Below are positions 8,412 through 24,899 of a stretch of DNA of 64,000 nucleotides, piece after piece. This DNA is from Ciceribacter ferrooxidans (GTDB lineage: Bacteria > Pseudomonadota > Alphaproteobacteria > Rhizobiales > Rhizobiaceae), in NCBI RefSeq assembly GCF_004137355.1, contig NZ_SDVB01000380.1, positions 186,001 through 250,000 on the forward strand. Direction: 5' to 3'. Under the pieces are notes generated by a model. The model did not search any database. It was not told the DNA's origin and was given only the letters and a program-made list of their open reading frames with translations. The translations under genes were made by a program, and so were the position numbers. The number at the start of each line of letters is the position of its first letter. The first letter of the stretch is position 1.

Positions 8412-11401
8412 GCGGCGCCAACCGTATTCCCGGCAAGGGCCGTCTCACGCCGGCCAGAACCGCGCGCTTCACCATAGACGGCCGAAGCCTGACGGCAATC
8501 GAGGGCGATACCGTCGCCTCGGCGATGCTCGCCAACGGCATGCATCTCGCCGGCCGGTCGTTCAAGTATCACCGTCCGCGTGGCATCCTGACCGCCGGCC
8601 CGGAAGAGCCGAACGCGCTGCTCGATGTCAGCCGTGACACGGCGCGCCGCCAGCCGAACGTGCGTGCGACGGTGCAGGAAGTCTTCGACGGCATGAAGAT
8701 CGGCACCCAGAACCGCTGGCCGAGCCTTGCCTTCGATATCGGCGAGCTCAACGATTTTGCCTCGCCGTTCTTCGCCGCGGGCTTCTACTACAAGACGTTC
8801 ATGTGGCCGAAGAGCTTCTGGCATTCGGTCTACGAACCCTTCATCCGCCGCGCCGCCGGTCTCGGCGTCGCGCCGAAGGAGGCCGATCCGGATCACTATT
8901 CCAGCCGTTACGCCCATTGCGACGTCCTCGTGGTCGGCGGCGGGGCGGCGGGCCTTGCTGCCGCCCTCTCGGCTGCGGAAGCCGGTGCCAAGGTGATCGT
9001 CTGCGACGAGCAGGCGGAAGTCGGCGGTGCTTTCCACTACGATACCGCGGCAACCGTCGACGGCCAGAACGGCTACGACTGGGCACAGTCCGTCGCGGCG
9101 AAGCTCGCCTCGATGCCGAACGTGCGCCTTCTCACCCGCACCACCGCCTTCGGCTACTACAACCACAATTTCGTGGCGCTCGCCGAGCGCGTAACCGATC
9201 ACCTGGCAAAGCCCGCCAAGGGGCTGCCGCGCGAGCGTCTGTGGCAGGTCCGCGCCAAGCGCGTCGTGCTCGCCACCGGCTCGATCGAGCGGCACATGGT
9301 GTTCGCCAACAACGACCGTCCGGGCATCATGCTGGCGGCCGCGGGGCGCACCTATTTGAACCACTTCGGTGTCGCCGTCGGTGCCAAGGTCGGCGTCTAC
9401 ACCGCCCATGATTCCGCTTACGAAGCCGCCTTCGACCTGAAGCGCGCCGGCGTTGCCGTCGTCGCGATCGTCGACAGCCGCGAGAAGCCCGGCGAGAAGG
9501 TACTGTCGGAAGCCCGTTCGCTCGGGATCGACGTGCTGGTCGGCCACGGTGTCGTGGATACCGCCGGCCGCCTGCGGATCAAGTCGATGACCGTCCGTCG
9601 CAATGGTGGCGGCGCGTCGCGCAAGATCGAGGTCGATGCGCTTCTCGTTTCTGCCGGCTGGACGCCGTCGGTGCATCTGTTCTCGCAGTCGCGCGGCAAG
9701 CTGAAGTTCGACGCCGTGAACGACCGCTTCCTGCCGGACGTCTACGCGCAGGAATGCGTCTCGGTCGGCGCCTGCAACGGCACCGACGACCTGCAGGCAA
9801 TCCTCGATGAGGCGTCCTCGGCCGGTGCGGCGATGGCCGCCGCGGCAGGTGCTGCCGGTGCAACCGCGGTGCAGTTCTCAGGCAGCAACGTCTTCGACTG
9901 GACCGGCGGCATGATCGGCGCTGCGGAAGGGGCCGGGCCTGACACAACCGTCAAGGCCTTCATCGACTTCCAGCACGACGTCTGCGCCAAGGACATCCGC
10001 CTTGCGGTCCGCGAGGGCATGCATTCGATCGAGCACATCAAGCGCTTCACCACCAACGGCATGGCCTCCGACCAGGGCAAGCTTTCCAACATGCACGGTC
10101 TCGCGATCGCGGCCGAAATGCTCGGCCGGCCGATCCCGCAGGTGGGCCTCACCACCTTCCGTGCGCCTTATACGCCTGTGACCTTCGGCACGCTGATCAA
10201 CCACTCCCGAGGCGATCTCTTCGATCCGACCCGCAAGACGCCGATGCATTTCTTCGAGGCGGCGCAGGGCGCCGAATTCGAGGATGTCGGTAACTGGAAG
10301 CGCGCCTGGTACTATCCGCGGGCGGGCGAGGACATGCATCAGGCCGTCAATCGCGAGTGCAAGACGGTTCGCGATGTCGCGGGCGTCTTCGATGCGTCCA
10401 CCCTCGGCAAGATCGAGGTGGTCGGTCCGGATGCCGCGACCTTCCTCAACCTTCTCTACACGAATGCCTGGGACACGCTGAAGCCGGGCAAGGCCCGCTA
10501 CGGCATCATGACCCGCGAGGACGGTTTCGTTTATGACGACGGCGTCGTCGGCCGCATCGCCGAGGATCGCTTCCACGTCACGACAACGACCGGCGGCGCG
10601 CCGCGCGTCCTCCAGCACATGGAAGACTACCTTCAGACGGAGTTCCCGCACCTCAAGGTCTGGCTCACCTCGACCACCGAACAGTGGGCGGTGATTGCGG
10701 TGCAGGGGCCGAAGGCGCGCGATATCATCGCACCCTTCGTCGAAGGCATCGACATCTCGAACGAAGCCTTCCCGCACATGAGCGTCGCCGAAGGCAAGTT
10801 CTGCGGCGTGCCGACCCGTCTCTTCCGCGTCTCCTTCACGGGCGAACTCGGCTTCGAAATCAACGTGCCGGCGGATTACGGCGCTTCGGTCCTGGAAGCC
10901 GTCTGGAACCGGGCGGAAAGCATGGGCGCCTGCCTCTACGGTACCGAGACCATGCACGTCCTGCGTGCCGAGAAGGGCTATATCATCGTCGGTCAGGACA
11001 CCGACGGGACGCTCACCCCGGATGACGCCGGCCTTGCCTGGGCTGTGTCGAAGAAGAAGACGGACTTCGTCGGCATCCGTGGCCTGAAGCGTCCTGACCT
11101 TGTCAAGGAAGGCCGCAAGCAACTGGTCGGCCTTCTGACGAAAGACCCGAACACGGTGCTGGAGGAAGGCGCCCAGATCGTCGCCGATCCGAACCAGCCG
11201 AAGCCGATGACCATGCTCGGCCATGTCACCTCCTCCTACTGGTCGCCGAATGCCGGCCGGTCGATCGCGATCGCGATGGTGGCGGGCGGGCGCAGCCGCA
11301 TGGGTGAAACGCTCTATGTCCCGATGGCCGACAAGACCATCGCCGTCGAGGTGACGGACATGGTGTTCTTTGACAAGGAAGGGGTACGCATCCATGGCTG
11401 A
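8408..11401 (+). CDS. soxA: Sarcosine oxidase subunit alpha
   Basis: The 997-residue subunit has three parts. An N-terminal ferredoxin-like domain carries FKYHRPRGILTAG. A pyridine nucleotide binding domain starts at CDVLVVGGGAAGLAAALSAA (about residue 175). The C-terminal half is a glycine cleavage T-protein-like domain (about 600-990), which binds tetrahydrofolate and forms 5,10-methylene-THF. Length matches rhizobial SoxA. It overlaps soxD by 4 bases and soxG by 8 bases. Confidence 0.96.
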   Translation: MSGANRIPGKGRLTPARTARFTIDGRSLTAIEGDTVASAMLANGMHLAGRSFKYHRPRGILTAGPEEPNALLDVSRDTARRQPNVRATVQEVFDGMKIGTQNRWPSLAFDIGELNDFASPFFAAGFYYKTFMWPKSFWHSVYEPFIRRAAGLGVAPKEADPDHYSSRYAHCDVLVVGGGAAGLAAALSAAEAGAKVIVCDEQAEVGGAFHYDTAATVDGQNGYDWAQSVAAKLASMPNVRLLTRTTAFGYYNHNFVALAERVTDHLAKPAKGLPRERLWQVRAKRVVLATGSIERHMVFANNDRPGIMLAAAGRTYLNHFGVAVGAKVGVYTAHDSAYEAAFDLKRAGVAVVAIVDSREKPGEKVLSEARSLGIDVLVGHGVVDTAGRLRIKSMTVRRNGGGASRKIEVDALLVSAGWTPSVHLFSQSRGKLKFDAVNDRFLPDVYAQECVSVGACNGTDDLQAILDEASSAGAAMAAAAGAAGATAVQFSGSNVFDWTGGMIGAAEGAGPDTTVKAFIDFQHDVCAKDIRLAVREGMHSIEHIKRFTTNGMASDQGKLSNMHGLAIAAEMLGRPIPQVGLTTFRAPYTPVTFGTLINHSRGDLFDPTRKTPMHFFEAAQGAEFEDVGNWKRAWYYPRAGEDMHQAVNRECKTVRDVAGVFDASTLGKIEVVGPDAATFLNLLYTNAWDTLKPGKARYGIMTREDGFVYDDGVVGRIAEDRFHVTTTTGGAPRVLQHMEDYLQTEFPHLKVWLTSTTEQWAVIAVQGPKARDIIAPFVEGIDISNEAFPHMSVAEGKFCGVPTRLFRVSFTGELGFEINVPADYGASVLEAVWNRAESMGACLYGTETMHVLRAEKGYIIVGQDTDGTLTPDDAGLAWAVSKKKTDFVGIRGLKRPDLVKEGRKQLVGLLTKDPNTVLEEGAQIVADPNQPKPMTMLGHVTSSYWSPNAGRSIAIAMVAGGRSRMGETLYVPMADKTIAVEVTDMVFFDKEGVRIHG

Positions 11402-11948
11402 TCTCATGGCGGCTTCTCGGAAATCGGTGCTGGAAGGCGCCCATGGCGGATCGACGGTGGTCCGGCTGACGCCGGCGGCTCCGGCGGACCGCATCTCGCT
11501 GCGGGCGGGAGCGGATGCCGTGGCCGGCCTGTCGAAGGCACTCGGCGTCAAGCTCCCGGTCAAGCCGAAGACCTCGGCCTCGGCCAAGGGCCGCACCGCG
11601 CTCTGGCTCGGGCCGGACGAATGGCTGGTGCTCGACGAGCAGGGCGGCGACCTGATGGCCGCCTGTGCCGAGGCGGGCGTGGTGCATGCCGCGACAGACG
11701 TCTCCCACCGCAACACGGCGATCATCGTTTCGGGGCCGGGCGCGGAAAATACGCTGAATGCCGGCTGCCCGCTCGATCTGTCGATCTCGATCTTCCCGGT
11801 CGGCGCTGCCGCGCGCACGGTGCTCGGCAAGATCGAGATCGTGCTCCATCGCGTCGACGAGGAGACCTTCCGCGTCGAATGCTGGCGGTCTTTCGCTGAG
11901 TATGCCTTCGGGCTTCTCGCCGAAGCAGCGGAAGACGCTGCCGCCTGA
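11394..11948 (+). CDS. soxG: Sarcosine oxidase subunit gamma
   Basis: A 184-residue protein with the gamma subunit pattern, including TALWLGPDEWLVLDEQGG and DVSHRNTAIIVSGPGAENTL, which resembles the folate-binding fold of GcvT and YgfZ. It is the fourth subunit of the heterotetramer. The ATG at 11394 lies inside the soxA end and is preceded by AAGGAAGGGG; an in-frame ATG eight codons upstream is less likely. The operon ends here; the next gene is on the opposite strand. Confidence 0.93.
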   Translation: MADLMAASRKSVLEGAHGGSTVVRLTPAAPADRISLRAGADAVAGLSKALGVKLPVKPKTSASAKGRTALWLGPDEWLVLDEQGGDLMAACAEAGVVHAATDVSHRNTAIIVSGPGAENTLNAGCPLDLSISIFPVGAAARTVLGKIEIVLHRVDEETFRVECWRSFAEYAFGLLAEAAEDAAA

Positions 11949-11966
11949 CGAAAACCGGGCAGGCCC

Positions 11967-13022
11967 TCAGAGGCCTGTCCAGCCCTTCCATTTGATCCAG
12001 CGGCCGTGGAAATCGGCACGGCCAATCTCCCGGCGCTCGCCTGACGGCCAGATCTCAAGCGTCAATGCCGCCCCGTCGGGCTTGCTGTCGGCTTCGAGTT
12101 GCAGGCGGGCGAGTGGCGCCTCGTCCGAGGCGTCCCGTCCGGCCCGGCGGATCAGCGCTTCGCCTTCTTCCTTCAGAGCATCCGGCAGGTACTGCCAGGC
12201 GATGGTGTGATAGATCACGTGTGCAGCCGCCCGCCGAGGGATGGTGAGCCGCCGTCGCAACCAGTCTATGGCGTCGGCCCTTTCGACCGTCAGGCCATTC
12301 ATGCGAGCGATTTCGAGCGCATTGCGCGTGCGTTCCAGCCGGTCCGTCTGGTCTGCCCAGATGTAGGAGGATAGCCGCAGGCGGTCCTCGGCGGAGGAGG
12401 GGTCGAGCGGATTGAGATCGCAGCCCGCGCGGTCGAGGACGGAAAGATCGGCCGACGGCGGCGCGTCACCCTGCCAGTCCGGTTCGAGCACGACCGTCGA
12501 GTCCGGCCCCCAGAGGGAATTGCCGAGACGGTAGTGGTAACGGTCCCACTGCAGGTTCAACCCGGCGCTCGCCCCGATTTCCGAGAGCACAAGCGGCTTG
12601 CCGGTCAGGGCAGCGATGGTCAGGAAGCCCGGCAGCAGCGCGGCGGAGCGGCGAACTTCGTTCGTCTGCGGCGCGGATTTCAGCCGCTCCAGTATGAATG
12701 CCTCGTGCTTTCGGAACGCCTCCTCGCAGGCGGTCCACAGCGTATCGTCATCGGCCTGATGCGGTGGGTAAGCTGTGGCGAGGCTGGGGTCGCTGCCGGT
12801 GAGTACCAGCGCGTGCAAGGAGCCGGCAAGACGCAGTGCGAGCGCGTCGCGCGACGAAGACGGGTCCCCTGCCCAGTTGAGGATGTGACTGCCGAGCGCT
12901 GTCTGCATGTCGAGCCGCGCCGCCGCCAGCCGGCAGAGCCGCGCCGTAAAGGGAGAGCCGAGGTCGTCGCAGGATTGCGCCTGCCGCAGGAAGGATTGCC
13001 TGACGACCTCCGGCTTCTCCAT
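11967..13022 (-). CDS. DUF2332 family protein
   Basis: The 351-residue protein matches the DUF2332 pattern: an N-terminal FLRQAQSCDDLGSPFTARLC, then LSEIGASAGLNLQWDRYHY, which looks like a nucleotide or S-adenosylmethionine binding loop, and a C-terminal LEIWPSGERREIGRADFHG. The family has no established biochemical function; a methyltransferase-like fold is suggested by the glycine-rich loop but is inference. The start at 13022 lies 2 bases after the stop of the MaoC gene upstream on the same strand, so the two form an operon. Confidence 0.8.
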   Translation of the reverse strand: MEKPEVVRQSFLRQAQSCDDLGSPFTARLCRLAAARLDMQTALGSHILNWAGDPSSSRDALALRLAGSLHALVLTGSDPSLATAYPPHQADDDTLWTACEEAFRKHEAFILERLKSAPQTNEVRRSAALLPGFLTIAALTGKPLVLSEIGASAGLNLQWDRYHYRLGNSLWGPDSTVVLEPDWQGDAPPSADLSVLDRAGCDLNPLDPSSAEDRLRLSSYIWADQTDRLERTRNALEIARMNGLTVERADAIDWLRRRLTIPRRAAAHVIYHTIAWQYLPDALKEEGEALIRRAGRDASDEAPLARLQLEADSKPDGAALTLEIWPSGERREIGRADFHGRWIKWKGWTGL

Positions 13023-13024
13023 CG

Positions 13025-13513
13025 TCAGACTCCTTCGGGGCGGTCCTTCGGATCGAACTGCACGATGGTGATCCACGTGGCGGTCAGTGCCGGCTTGCGC
13101 TCGTCTTCGATCTCGATGCCGATGTCGTAGGTCGTCATCATCATGCCGGCGCCGCGGAAGCGCGCGTCGGTCAGGACGAAATGGCCGCGGATCCGCTTGC
13201 CGCATTTCACCGGCGACATGAAGCGGATGCGATCGAAACCGTAGTTGATGCCCATGGTCTGCTCGCGGATGATCGGCAGGCAGTTGTAGTTCATGGCCGA
13301 CAGCAGGGAGAGTGTCAGGAAGCCATGGGCGATCGTCCCGCCGAAGGGCGACTCGGCCGCGGCACGCACCGGGTCGACGTGGATGAACTGGTGGTCGTTC
13401 GTCGCACCGGCAAAGGCGTCGATCATCGACTGGTCGACGGTGATCCAGTCCGACAGGCCGATCTCCTGCCCGACGAGCCCCGCGACATCCGAAAGTGAAA
13501 TCTCACGCGGCAT
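13025..13513 (-). CDS. MaoC family dehydratase
   Basis: A 162-residue single hot-dog domain protein. It carries the MaoC/hydratase 2 signature AGATNDHQFIHVDPVRA (about residues 35-51) followed by PFGGTIAHGFLTLSL, where the aspartate and histidine of the (R)-specific enoyl hydratase site lie. Members hydrate enoyl-CoA thioesters; rhizobial NodN belongs here too. No nodulation genes are nearby, so a metabolic role is more likely. It is first in a two-gene unit with the DUF2332 gene. Confidence 0.88.
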   Translation of the reverse strand: MPREISLSDVAGLVGQEIGLSDWITVDQSMIDAFAGATNDHQFIHVDPVRAAAESPFGGTIAHGFLTLSLLSAMNYNCLPIIREQTMGINYGFDRIRFMSPVKCGKRIRGHFVLTDARFRGAGMMMTTYDIGIEIEDERKPALTATWITIVQFDPKDRPEGV

Positions 13514-13652
13514 GGGTCCTCGCTGAATTTTTCATTGTCTGAAATGCCTTTGTTGTTTGGATGCCGGCGTTTCGCAGAGCGATACCGCGAGCCGCAGTAT
13601 TTCTTCTTTCATAGCTTGTAGCGGGCACCGGACCAATGCCGGGCAATTTGAT

Positions 13653-15617
13653 CTAGTACTCTATGAACAAGGCCACCGTTCGTGGTTGCAGTATGATAGA
13701 GGCGAGTTTCTCGCCCGAGAAGGGGTTGTGCCAGGCGAGGCCGGACGTCTGCGGCAGCACGAAATGGCGCGGCCGCTGCGCCCGGTTGAAGAGGATGGTG
13801 ATGCGGACGTCGCGCCCGGTTTCCCGGTCGAGGGTCTTCAGGATCATGGTGAGCGTCGCACCTTCCGCCTCTTCCCAGTCGGGGATGGTGTTCGGCTCGC
13901 CGGCGGCGTTCATCCACTCGACGTCGCCGTTCTCGCCGGTGAAGAAGCCGGTGCTGGAGAACACGTCGAAGCGCTTGCGCAGTGCGGACGCGACGGCCGT
14001 GTGGTTGACGAGCCCGCGGTCCATCGTCTGCCAGTCGATCCAGGTGATTTCGTTGTCCTGGCAATAGGCGTTGTTGTTGCCGTGCTGGGTTCGTCCACCT
14101 TCGTCGCCGGCCGTCAGCATGATCGTTCCGCGCATGGAGAACAGCGTCGAGATCAGCGCGGCGACGTCATGGCGGCGGCGCTGGACGGTCTCCGGATCGT
14201 CGGTCGCGCCTTCGACACCATTGTTCCAGGAGAAGTTCTCGTCGTGGCCGTCGTGGTTGTTCTCGCCGTTGCGGCCGTTGCGCTTGTGGGTGTGGGAGAC
14301 GAGATCGAGAAGCGTGAAACCGTCGTGGGCGGCGATGAAGTTTACGGTGCGCGACGAGGTCTCCCCGTGACGGGCAAGCACGTCCTGCGAGCCGGCGAGG
14401 GCGGTCGCAAAGGCGCCGCGCATGTGGCCGTCTCCCCGCCAGAATCGTCGGACGGTGTCGCGCGCACGGTCGTTCCATTCGAGAAAGGCCGGCGGAAAAT
14501 TGCCGAGCTGGTAGCCGCCGGGACCGACATCCCAGGGCTCGGCGATCAGAACCCGGTCGGCCAGCACGTCGTCGCAGGCGATGGCGTGCAGCGTACGAGC
14601 CGTCGCGTGGAAGCCGCGCGCGGTGCGGCCGAGGACGGGGGCGAGGTCGAAGCGGAAGCCGTCGACGCCGGCATGCAGCACGAAGTGGCGCAGGCTGTCG
14701 AGGATCAGCCGCCGAACGTAGACGTGGTCGCAGGCAAGCGTATTGCCGCAGCCGGTGTCGTTGACGAGGACGCCCGGATTGTCCGGCAGGTGACGGTAAC
14801 AGGAGAGATTGTCGAGGCCGCGCAGCGAGAGCGTGCCGCCGTTGCGGTCGCCTTCTCCCGTGTGGTTGAAGACGACGTCGAGGATCACGCCGATCCCTTC
14901 GGCATGGAGCGCCGCGACGGTATCTCGGAGCTCCGCGACGCCGCCCGGCGCGAGCCGGGGATCGATCGCCATAAGGGCAATGGGATTGTAGCCCCAGCCG
15001 TTGACGAGCCCGAGCGGCCTGAGATGACGCTCGTCGAGCCAGGCGACGATGGGCATCAGCTCGACCGCATCGACCTTCAGCCTCTTCAGGTGCGAGAGGA
15101 CGGCTGGATGGGCAAGTGCGGCGATCGTGCCGCGTTGGTGCTCCGGCACGTCCGGGTGAAGCATCGTGAAGGCCCTGACCGGAACCTCGTAGATCAGGCC
15201 ACCGGGCGCGAAGAGCGGCGGCTTGCGCGTAACGGCCACGTCCTCCGTCACGATCGCCTTCGGCATGAGCGAATCGGTGTTCTCGCCGAAGACGCCGAGG
15301 CGGCGATCCTGTCTGAACGGCCGGTCGATCTCCTTGGCGTAGGGATCGACGAGGAGCTTCGACGGGTCGAACCAGTCGCCCTGATCGGGAACATAGCGCC
15401 CATGGGCACGATAGCCGTAGCGGGCGCCCGGCCGGACACCCTCGACATGCAGGCGATGATGTCCGTTCGGATCGCGTGTCATCGGCAGGCGGCAAATCTC
15501 CACGTCTCCCGCCGAGTCGAAGAGGCAGAGTTCTATGAGGTCCGCATGGTGCGACCACACGGCGAAATCGCATCCCTTCGCCGTCAGGGCGACGCCACCG
15601 GACGGAAAACTGGTCAT
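13653..15617 (-). CDS. glgX: Glycogen debranching enzyme
   Basis: This 654-residue glycoside hydrolase family 13 enzyme removes alpha-1,6 branches from phosphorylase limit dextrin. An N-terminal CBM48-like domain (to about residue 140) precedes the barrel, in which GFRFDLA (nucleophile Asp), IAEPWD (acid Glu) and NFIAAHDGFTL (third Asp) are intact. It is the last gene of the glycogen operon, 11 bases after pgm. The short intergenic gaps across the cluster argue for one transcript starting before glgP. Confidence 0.95.
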   Translation of the reverse strand: MTSFPSGGVALTAKGCDFAVWSHHADLIELCLFDSAGDVEICRLPMTRDPNGHHRLHVEGVRPGARYGYRAHGRYVPDQGDWFDPSKLLVDPYAKEIDRPFRQDRRLGVFGENTDSLMPKAIVTEDVAVTRKPPLFAPGGLIYEVPVRAFTMLHPDVPEHQRGTIAALAHPAVLSHLKRLKVDAVELMPIVAWLDERHLRPLGLVNGWGYNPIALMAIDPRLAPGGVAELRDTVAALHAEGIGVILDVVFNHTGEGDRNGGTLSLRGLDNLSCYRHLPDNPGVLVNDTGCGNTLACDHVYVRRLILDSLRHFVLHAGVDGFRFDLAPVLGRTARGFHATARTLHAIACDDVLADRVLIAEPWDVGPGGYQLGNFPPAFLEWNDRARDTVRRFWRGDGHMRGAFATALAGSQDVLARHGETSSRTVNFIAAHDGFTLLDLVSHTHKRNGRNGENNHDGHDENFSWNNGVEGATDDPETVQRRRHDVAALISTLFSMRGTIMLTAGDEGGRTQHGNNNAYCQDNEITWIDWQTMDRGLVNHTAVASALRKRFDVFSSTGFFTGENGDVEWMNAAGEPNTIPDWEEAEGATLTMILKTLDRETGRDVRITILFNRAQRPRHFVLPQTSGLAWHNPFSGEKLASIILQPRTVALFIEY

Positions 15618-15628
15618 CGGTATTCGCC

Positions 15629-18703
<3,075 letters not shown>

Positions 18704-18704
<1 letters not shown>

Positions 18705-19972
18705 CAGGCTCCCGCTTCGAGTTTGTCCAGCATGGTCTGGGTGATCAGGCAAACGCCGTTTTCCGACCGACGGAAGCGCCGTGCGTCAAGCTCCGGGTCC
18801 TCACCGACCACGAGACCCTCGGGGATCACGACACCGTGGTCGATGATGACGTTGGTCAGCCGCGCGTGGCGGCCGATCACCACCCGCGGCAGCACGATCG
18901 CTCCTTCGAGGCGCGAATAGGAATTGGCGCGCACGCCGGTGAAGAGAAGGCTCTTGTGGAGCGAGGAGCCGGAGATGATGCAGTCGCCCGACACCAGCGA
19001 CGAGATGGCCGAGCCGCGTCGGCCTTCGTCGTCGTGCACGAACTTGGCCGGCGGCGTCACCTCGGCGTAACTCCAGATCGGCCAGGACTTGTCGTAGATG
19101 TCGAGTTCCGGGACTACGTCGGTCAGGTCGATATTCGCCTGCCAGTAGGCGTCGATCGTCCCGACGTCGCGCCAATACGGCGTATGCTCACCTTCCGAAC
19201 GCACGCAGGAACGCGCAAAGCGGTGGGCGACCGCCTTACCGTTCTCGACGATGTAGGGGATGATGTCCTTGCCGAAGTCGCGGCTCGATTTCGGGTCTTC
19301 GGCGTCGCGCCGCAGGCATTCCATCAGGAAGCGGGTGTGGAAGACGTAAATCCCCATCGAGGCGAGCGAGAAATCCTCCTTGCCGGGAATACCGGGCGGG
19401 TCGGCCGGCTTCTCGATGAAGGCGATGATCTCGTCCTTCTCGTTGACGTGCATGACGCCGAAGGCGCTTGCCTCCGAGCGCGGCACTTCGAGGCAGCCGA
19501 TGGTGACGTCGGCGCCGGAATCGACGTGCTGCTGCAGCATCAGCTCGTAGTCCATCTTGTAGATGTGGTCGCCGGCAAGGATCACCATGTATTCCGGGCC
19601 GTAGGGCTCAATGATGTCGATGTTCTGGTAGACCGCATCGGCCGTTCCCTCATACCACTGCGTCTCGGAGACGCGCTGGCTCGCCGGCAGGATGTCGAAG
19701 CTCTCGTTTCGTTCCGGGCGAAAGAAGTTCCAGCCCCGTTGCAGATGCCGGATCAGCGAATGCGCCTTGTACTGGGTGGCGACCCCGATGCGACGGATAC
19801 CGGAATTCAGCGCATTGGAGAGCGCGAAGTCGATGATGCGGGTCTTTCCCCCGAAATAGACGGCTGGCTTGGCGCGCCGGTCGGTCAGTTCCTTGAGGCG
19901 GCTCCCCCGTCCGCCCGCAAGGACATAGGCCATGGCGTCGCGTGCCAGAGGCTGTGTTCTTCTTTCCTGCAT
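18704..19972 (-). CDS. glgC: Glucose-1-phosphate adenylyltransferase
   Basis: The 422-residue enzyme makes ADP-glucose, the committed step of glycogen synthesis. The nucleotidyl transferase loop [20 protein letters not shown] is near the N-terminus, [17 protein letters not shown] gives the catalytic aspartate, and FIEKP the sugar-binding motif. The C-terminal part has the left-handed beta-helix hexapeptide pattern. The family is usually regulated allosterically by fructose 6-phosphate and pyruvate in alphaproteobacteria; that is family knowledge. It sits 15 bases after glgB. Confidence 0.97.
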
Positions 19973-19987
19973 GGTTCCCCTCCCGCG

Positions 19988-22200
19988 TCAGTTTTCTGGT
20001 TCGAGCATGATGACGGCGAGCGGTGGCAGGGACAGGGTCGCGGTTATGTGTCCGTCCGGGGTGCGCTCGGCGGTCACCCTGCCGCCGTTCCCCTTGCCGC
20101 TGCCGCCATAGATCTCGGCGTCTGTATTCAGGATTTCGCGCCACCGCCCGGCGACCGGCAGCGGCACGGAAAAGCGTTCATGATAGACCGGCGTCAGGTT
20201 CGAGATGACGGCGACCGGCTTTTCGCCGGGCGCCTTGCGCAGCCAGGCAAAGACGGAGCGATCCTGATCGTCGGCGATCAGCCATTCGAAGCCGTCGCCC
20301 TCGCAGTCGCGCGCATGAAGCGCGGGCTTGGCACGGTAGGTGAGGTTGAGGTCGCGGACCAGCCGCCGCATCCCCTCGTGGAGGGCATATTGCAGCAGGT
20401 TCCAGTCGAGGGCGCGCGCCTCGCTCCATTCGCTCCACTGGGCGAATTCCTGGCCCATGAAGAGGAGCTTCTTGCCGGGATAACCCCACATGAAGGCGTA
20501 GTAGGCGCGCAGGTTGGCGAATTTCTGCCAGTCGTCGCCCGGCATCTTGGCGATCATCGAGCCTTTGCCGTGCACCACCTCGTCATGGGAGATGGGCAGG
20601 ACGAAGTTTTCCGAGAAGGCGTAGAGCAGCCCGAAGGTGATCTCCTGATGGTGGAACTTGCGATGCACGGGCTCGCGCGCGAAATAGCTCAGCGTGTCGT
20701 GCATGAAGCCCATGTTCCACTTGAAGCCGAAGCCGAGGCCACCTTCATGCACCGGCTGTGAGACCTTCGGCCAGGACGTGGATTCTTCCGCGATGGTCAT
20801 GACTTCGGGATGGCTGCCATAGAGATGGGTGTTCATCTTCTGCAGGAAGCGCACCGCCTCGAGGTTTTCACGGCCGCCGTATTCGTTCGGGATCCACTCG
20901 CCTTCCTTGCGGGAATAGTCGAGGTAGAGCATCGAGGCGACCGCATCGACGCGTAGCCCGTCGACGTGGAACTTCTCCGCCCAGTAGAGGGCGTTGTTGA
21001 CCAGATAGGAAAGAACCTCGATGCGGCCGAAATTGTAGATGGCCGTGTTCCAGTCCGGGTGAAAACCCTGCCGCGGATCCTCGTGTTCGTAGAGGGCGGT
21101 GCCGTCGAACCAGCGAAGCCCGTGGGCGTCGGTCGGAAAATGGGCGGGCACCCAGTCGAGGATGACGCCGAGCCCCACCTTGTGGCAGCCGTTGACGAAG
21201 CGGGCGAAGCCTTCCGGTTCCCCGAAGCGGGCCGTTGGCGCATAGAGTCCTGTCGTCTGGTATCCCCAGGAGGGATCGTAGGGATGTTCGGAGACCGGCA
21301 GGAACTCGATGTGGGTGAAGCCCATATCGACGCAATAGGGGATCAGTCGCCCGGCGAGTTCGTCCCAGCTCAGCATGCTGCCGTCGTCGCGGCGCTGCCA
21401 CGATCCCGGATGCACCTCATAGACGCTCATCGGCTGGCGCCGCTTGTCGACCGAGCTCCAGTGCTTGCGGTGCGGTTCGTCTTCCCAGGTCTGGTCGAGT
21501 TCGGCGGCCGTGATCGAAGCGTTCTTCGGGCGCAACTCGGCCTTTCGTGCGTAAGGGTCGGCCTTCAGCGGCAGAAGCTCGCCCTTCTTTCCGATGATCT
21601 CGAACTTGTAGGCCGATCCCGGCCGGACGTCGGGCGCGAAGATCTCCCAGATGCCGGTGTCACGGCGCAGCCGCATCACGTGCCGGCGTCCGTCCCAGTC
21701 GTTGAAATCCCCCACCACCGAAACGCGTTGCGCATTCGGCGCCCAGACGGCGAAATGAAAGCCGTCGACGCCCTGGTGGCGCATCGGATGGGCACCCATC
21801 TTGTCGAACAGCCGCAGATGCGAGCCTTCCTTCAGCAGGTAGTCGTCCATGGGGCCGAGTACCGGCCAGAAGCTGTAGGGATCGGTGACCATCCATTCGG
21901 CGTCGCCGCGCGTGGCGCGATGGCGAATGGGCTGGAACGTGTTGATCGAAACGGGACCGTCAAAAAAGCCCGCCGGATGCAGGCAGGCCAGGGTTCCGAT
22001 CGGCGTACCGTCGAGCGCGAAAGTCTCGATCGTCTCCGCCCCCGGAACGAAGCAGCGCGCCCGGAAGCCGGATTTGGTTTCATGGACGCCGAGGAAGGCG
22101 AAGGGGTCTCTGTGCTGACCCTTGACGATTGCCTCGATGTCGGAGGCGGAGACCTGATCCGCCTTGTCGGGCTCGCTGACCTTCTTCGGCGCTTTCGTCA

Positions 22201-22201
<1 letters not shown>
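19988..22201 (-). CDS. glgB: 1,4-alpha-glucan branching enzyme
   Basis: The 737-residue GH13 enzyme introduces alpha-1,6 branches. Two N-terminal carbohydrate-binding regions (about 1-220) precede the barrel with DGLRVDAVASMLYLDY (nucleophile), MTIAEESTSWPKV (acid) and PISHDEVVHGKGSM. Length fits the long, two-module form of the enzyme. Its start codon shares one base with the glgP stop region (22201), so the genes are coupled. Confidence 0.97.
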
Positions 22202-24663
<2,462 letters not shown>

Positions 24664-24837
24664 GTCTTCGCCAGCACTTCTCTCGTTGCATTGGAACGTT
24701 GCACGGGTCGGCAACCAATGAGGTTACCGAGGCCAGTTTACGCATTGTTCTCAAGCACGTGCAACAGACGAATTTCGCAGGCGCGTAAAAGACCGTCCTG
24801 CTCGTGGGGCCTCGCGGGAGCATTTTCGCGATGCATG

Positions 24838-24873
24838 AAAAGAAGAAAAACCGCGTCGTTTCCGACGCGGTTT
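24838..24873 (-). terminator. Terminator of the TadG-like gene
   Basis: On the minus strand an 11-bp perfect stem AAACCGCGTCG / CGACGCGGTTT with a four-base loop is followed by TTTTTCTTCTTTT. It lies 27 bases after the stop of the vWA protein gene and also separates it from glgP. Confidence 0.9.
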
Positions 24874-24899
24874 CCCGAAGTTGCCGTTGGTTCGCGGCC